From: CAYVTV01 sp964526475
Lineage (GTDB): Bacteria; Bacteroidota; Bacteroidia; Bacteroidales; GCA-2748055
Assembly: GCA_964526475.1 (NCBI GenBank)
Contig: CAZGKF010000060.1
Coordinates: forward strand, 1-17,180
DNA: 17,180 nucleotides
Direction: 5' to 3'
Numbering within the stretch: position 1 is the stretch's first letter; each line of letters begins with the position of its first letter. The notes under the pieces were generated by a model. It ran no database searches. It saw nothing but the letters and a program-made list of their open reading frames with translations, and was not told the origin of the DNA. Shown piece after piece: positions 16,485 to 17,180 of the stretch. The position numbers and the translations under genes were made by a program.

Positions 16485-16495
16485 GTTTTGCCTGA

Positions 16496-16586
16496 TGGCG
16501 GAGAAAGAGGGATTCGAACCCCCGGTTCCGCCAGGCGGAACAACAGATTTCGAGTCTGCCCCGTTCGACCACTCCGGCATTTCTCC
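16496..16586 (-). tRNA. tRNA-Ser (anticodon CGA)
   Basis: Class II tRNA on the minus strand. The acceptor GGAGAAA pairs perfectly with TTTCTCC, the discriminator is G, and CCA is encoded (16496-16498). The anticodon arm CAGA-CTCGAAA-TCTG gives anticodon CGA, reading UCG. A long variable arm (GTTCCGCCTGGCGGAAC) forms the extra hairpin typical of serine tRNAs, and the T arm is GGGGG-TTCGAAT-CCCCC. Total is 91 nt with CCA. Unlike tRNA-Arg in the same window it carries its CCA end in the DNA. Confidence 0.96.
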
Positions 16587-16597
16587 ATTCAGTATTT

Positions 16598-16605
16598 CAA
16601 AATTA
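16598..16605 (-). promoter_or_regulatory. Likely -7 box for tRNA-Ser
   Basis: TAATTTTG on the minus strand matches TAnnTTTG and ends 11 nt before the mature tRNA-Ser 5' end. It is the same octamer as before tRNA-Arg. A -33 TTTG is not evident at the expected distance. Confidence 0.45.
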
Positions 16606-16611
16606 GTAGTT

Positions 16612-16627
16612 GGCGGACAACAGATTT
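16612..16627 (-). repeat. Partial duplicate of the tRNA-Ser variable/anticodon arm
   Basis: GGCGGACAACAGATTT at 16612-16627 matches GGCGGAACAACAGATTT at 16534-16550 within tRNA-Ser, apart from one missing A. The copy lies 26 bp upstream of the tRNA 5' end in the same orientation. Confidence 0.6.
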
Positions 16628-17180
16628 GTTCGCTGTCGCTCACGAGCTTTTTCCCCAGGAAAAAAAGATTTAGTTTAGGACTGCAATTTATAAAATTAAT
16701 GTAACTATTTAGCCAGGTTTAGATGAATTTCCTGCTGAAGAAACGTAGATAAGCCATCCGTCGCCAGCAACTCCGCAGAGTAGTTTCGTGTCATAAAATA
16801 GTTTTACACAAAAAAATGTAAAATGTAAGAAACAAGTAAAGTTATTTCAGGAGTATAAATGTGAATTGTTATTTACCGGTTACAAAAATTGATTTTTTTT
16901 CACTCGGTATACTTTTTTCTATAAAGGGTATGGTATTTTTGCATATATTTATCCTTCTTTAACTGTATGCCATTTGTGTAGCCCAATGTATTCTATCTGT
17001 GTGATTCATACACAGGGGTACGGGGGTAGCTACAGTGATTACGTGGTCTCGTTTAGAAGGTAAATAATATTGAATTGACATCCTTATTTTAAGGTTTAAT
17101 GAATAATCGAAAATGAATATAAAAAATCACTATTATCCGACTAACGTCGGAATTTCATTTTTTTATTTCTAAAACCCCCT

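Larger units (their letters stand above)
16056..16490 (-). repeat. Direct repeat array (~161-bp unit) downstream of tRNA-Ser
   Basis: At least three copies in the same orientation: A 16056-16216 (complete, 161 bp), B 16217-16314 (cut by the N run) and C 16415-16490 (its start lies in the gap, and it ends at tRNA-Ser). The shared part runs from GCAAAACATCCTTCGG through GCATATGCTGTCGCATTGCT to the hairpin ACCCGC-TTTC-GCGGGT. Copies differ by single bases (CCCTTTGC in A, CCCTTCGC in B and C; AAAACCCGC in A and B, AAAAACCGC in C). The half specific to A, seen complete once, holds a GGGATTACT...AGTGATCCC inverted repeat. Short GCAT/ATGC elements suggest further pairing. Copy number is unknown because of the gap. 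Confidence 0.9.
16587..17180. other. Terminal region without a protein gene; hairpins and possible short transcript
   Basis: No credible CDS in 594 bp. Features seen: a partial copy of tRNA-Ser sequence at 16612-16627; TTCGCTGTCGCTCA at 16629-16642, close to TTCGCTGCGCTCA within repeat copy A (16173-16185); a TATTTTTG -7-like box at 16934-16941; hairpin CTGTGT-N7-ACACAG at 16997-17015; and hairpin TCCGAC-TAAC-GTCGGA at 17136-17151 followed by a T-rich stretch. The region could be a leader of a gene beyond the window or a small RNA locus. Confidence 0.4.

Noticed and set aside
16089..16643. 184-codon minus-strand ORF spanning tRNA-Ser and the N run
   Set aside because: It translates the tRNA itself (EWSNGADSKSVVPPGGTGGS), a well-known kind of spurious ORF, and the repeat array.
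15879..16673. 264-codon plus-strand ORF across the gap
   Set aside because: Reads through the assembly gap, the repeats and antisense tRNA-Ser; only its beginning overlaps the lyase-like remnant.
16705..16794. 29-codon minus-strand ORF (MTRNYSAELLATDGLSTFLQ...) in a slightly GC-richer patch
   Set aside because: Natural-looking composition but too short, no family recognised, stop codon directly upstream; may be the tail of a lost gene.

Overview
The window looks like draft chromosome from a member of the Bacteroidota, probably Bacteroidales/Marinilabiliales-like. Supporting signs are AT-rich DNA, TAnnTTTG-type -7 promoter boxes, weak ribosome binding sites, a PorE-like type IX secretion protein, lipoprotein signals on carbohydrate-related enzymes, a Ser-type sulfatase and a ResB/CcsA cytochrome c maturation pair. 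A run of exactly 100 N (16315-16414) shows that it is a scaffold joined across a repeat.

Left part (1-3050), accessory in character. It opens with an internally deleted four-helix-bundle (S23/IVS-type) gene. A compact, AT-rich two-gene unit follows: a beta-keto acid cleavage enzyme (BKACE/Kce family) and a GNAT-like acetyltransferase. Next is a decayed REP-associated tyrosine transposase (RAYT, Y1/HUH class). Its body is interrupted by a low-complexity block holding a perfect 17-bp-arm palindrome and nine AAAACG hexamers. A tRNA-Arg(ACG) gene with its own terminator closes this part.

Middle (3100-10584), core-like. A ccsA/resB pair on the minus strand diverges from a large AsmA-family protein. 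rplS (ribosomal protein L19, minus strand, with a very good promoter) diverges from a PorE-like TPR/beta-propeller/CRD/OmpA protein.

Right part (10611-16050), a small carbohydrate or nucleoside metabolism locus. A lipoprotein nucleoside hydrolase diverges from a lipoprotein Ser-type sulfatase, which forms an operon with an SDR oxidoreductase. The sulfatase has Asp where the family normally has the active-site His of GKWHLG. Beyond lie a truncated URO-D/methyltransferase-type fragment, an exported 1-Cys peroxiredoxin and a short frameshifted remnant resembling the start of a PL6/chondroitinase-B-type lyase.

End (16056-17180). Downstream of tRNA-Ser(CGA) there is a roughly 161-bp direct repeat, present in at least three full or partial copies, each carrying a terminator hairpin. 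The assembly gap falls inside this array. The final 0.6 kb has no convincing gene but holds a partial tRNA-Ser duplication, hairpins and a possible short transcription unit. No wholly new system is evident. The most interesting signals are the RAYT with an embedded REP-like palindrome, the sulfatase active-site change and the tRNA-Ser repeat array.
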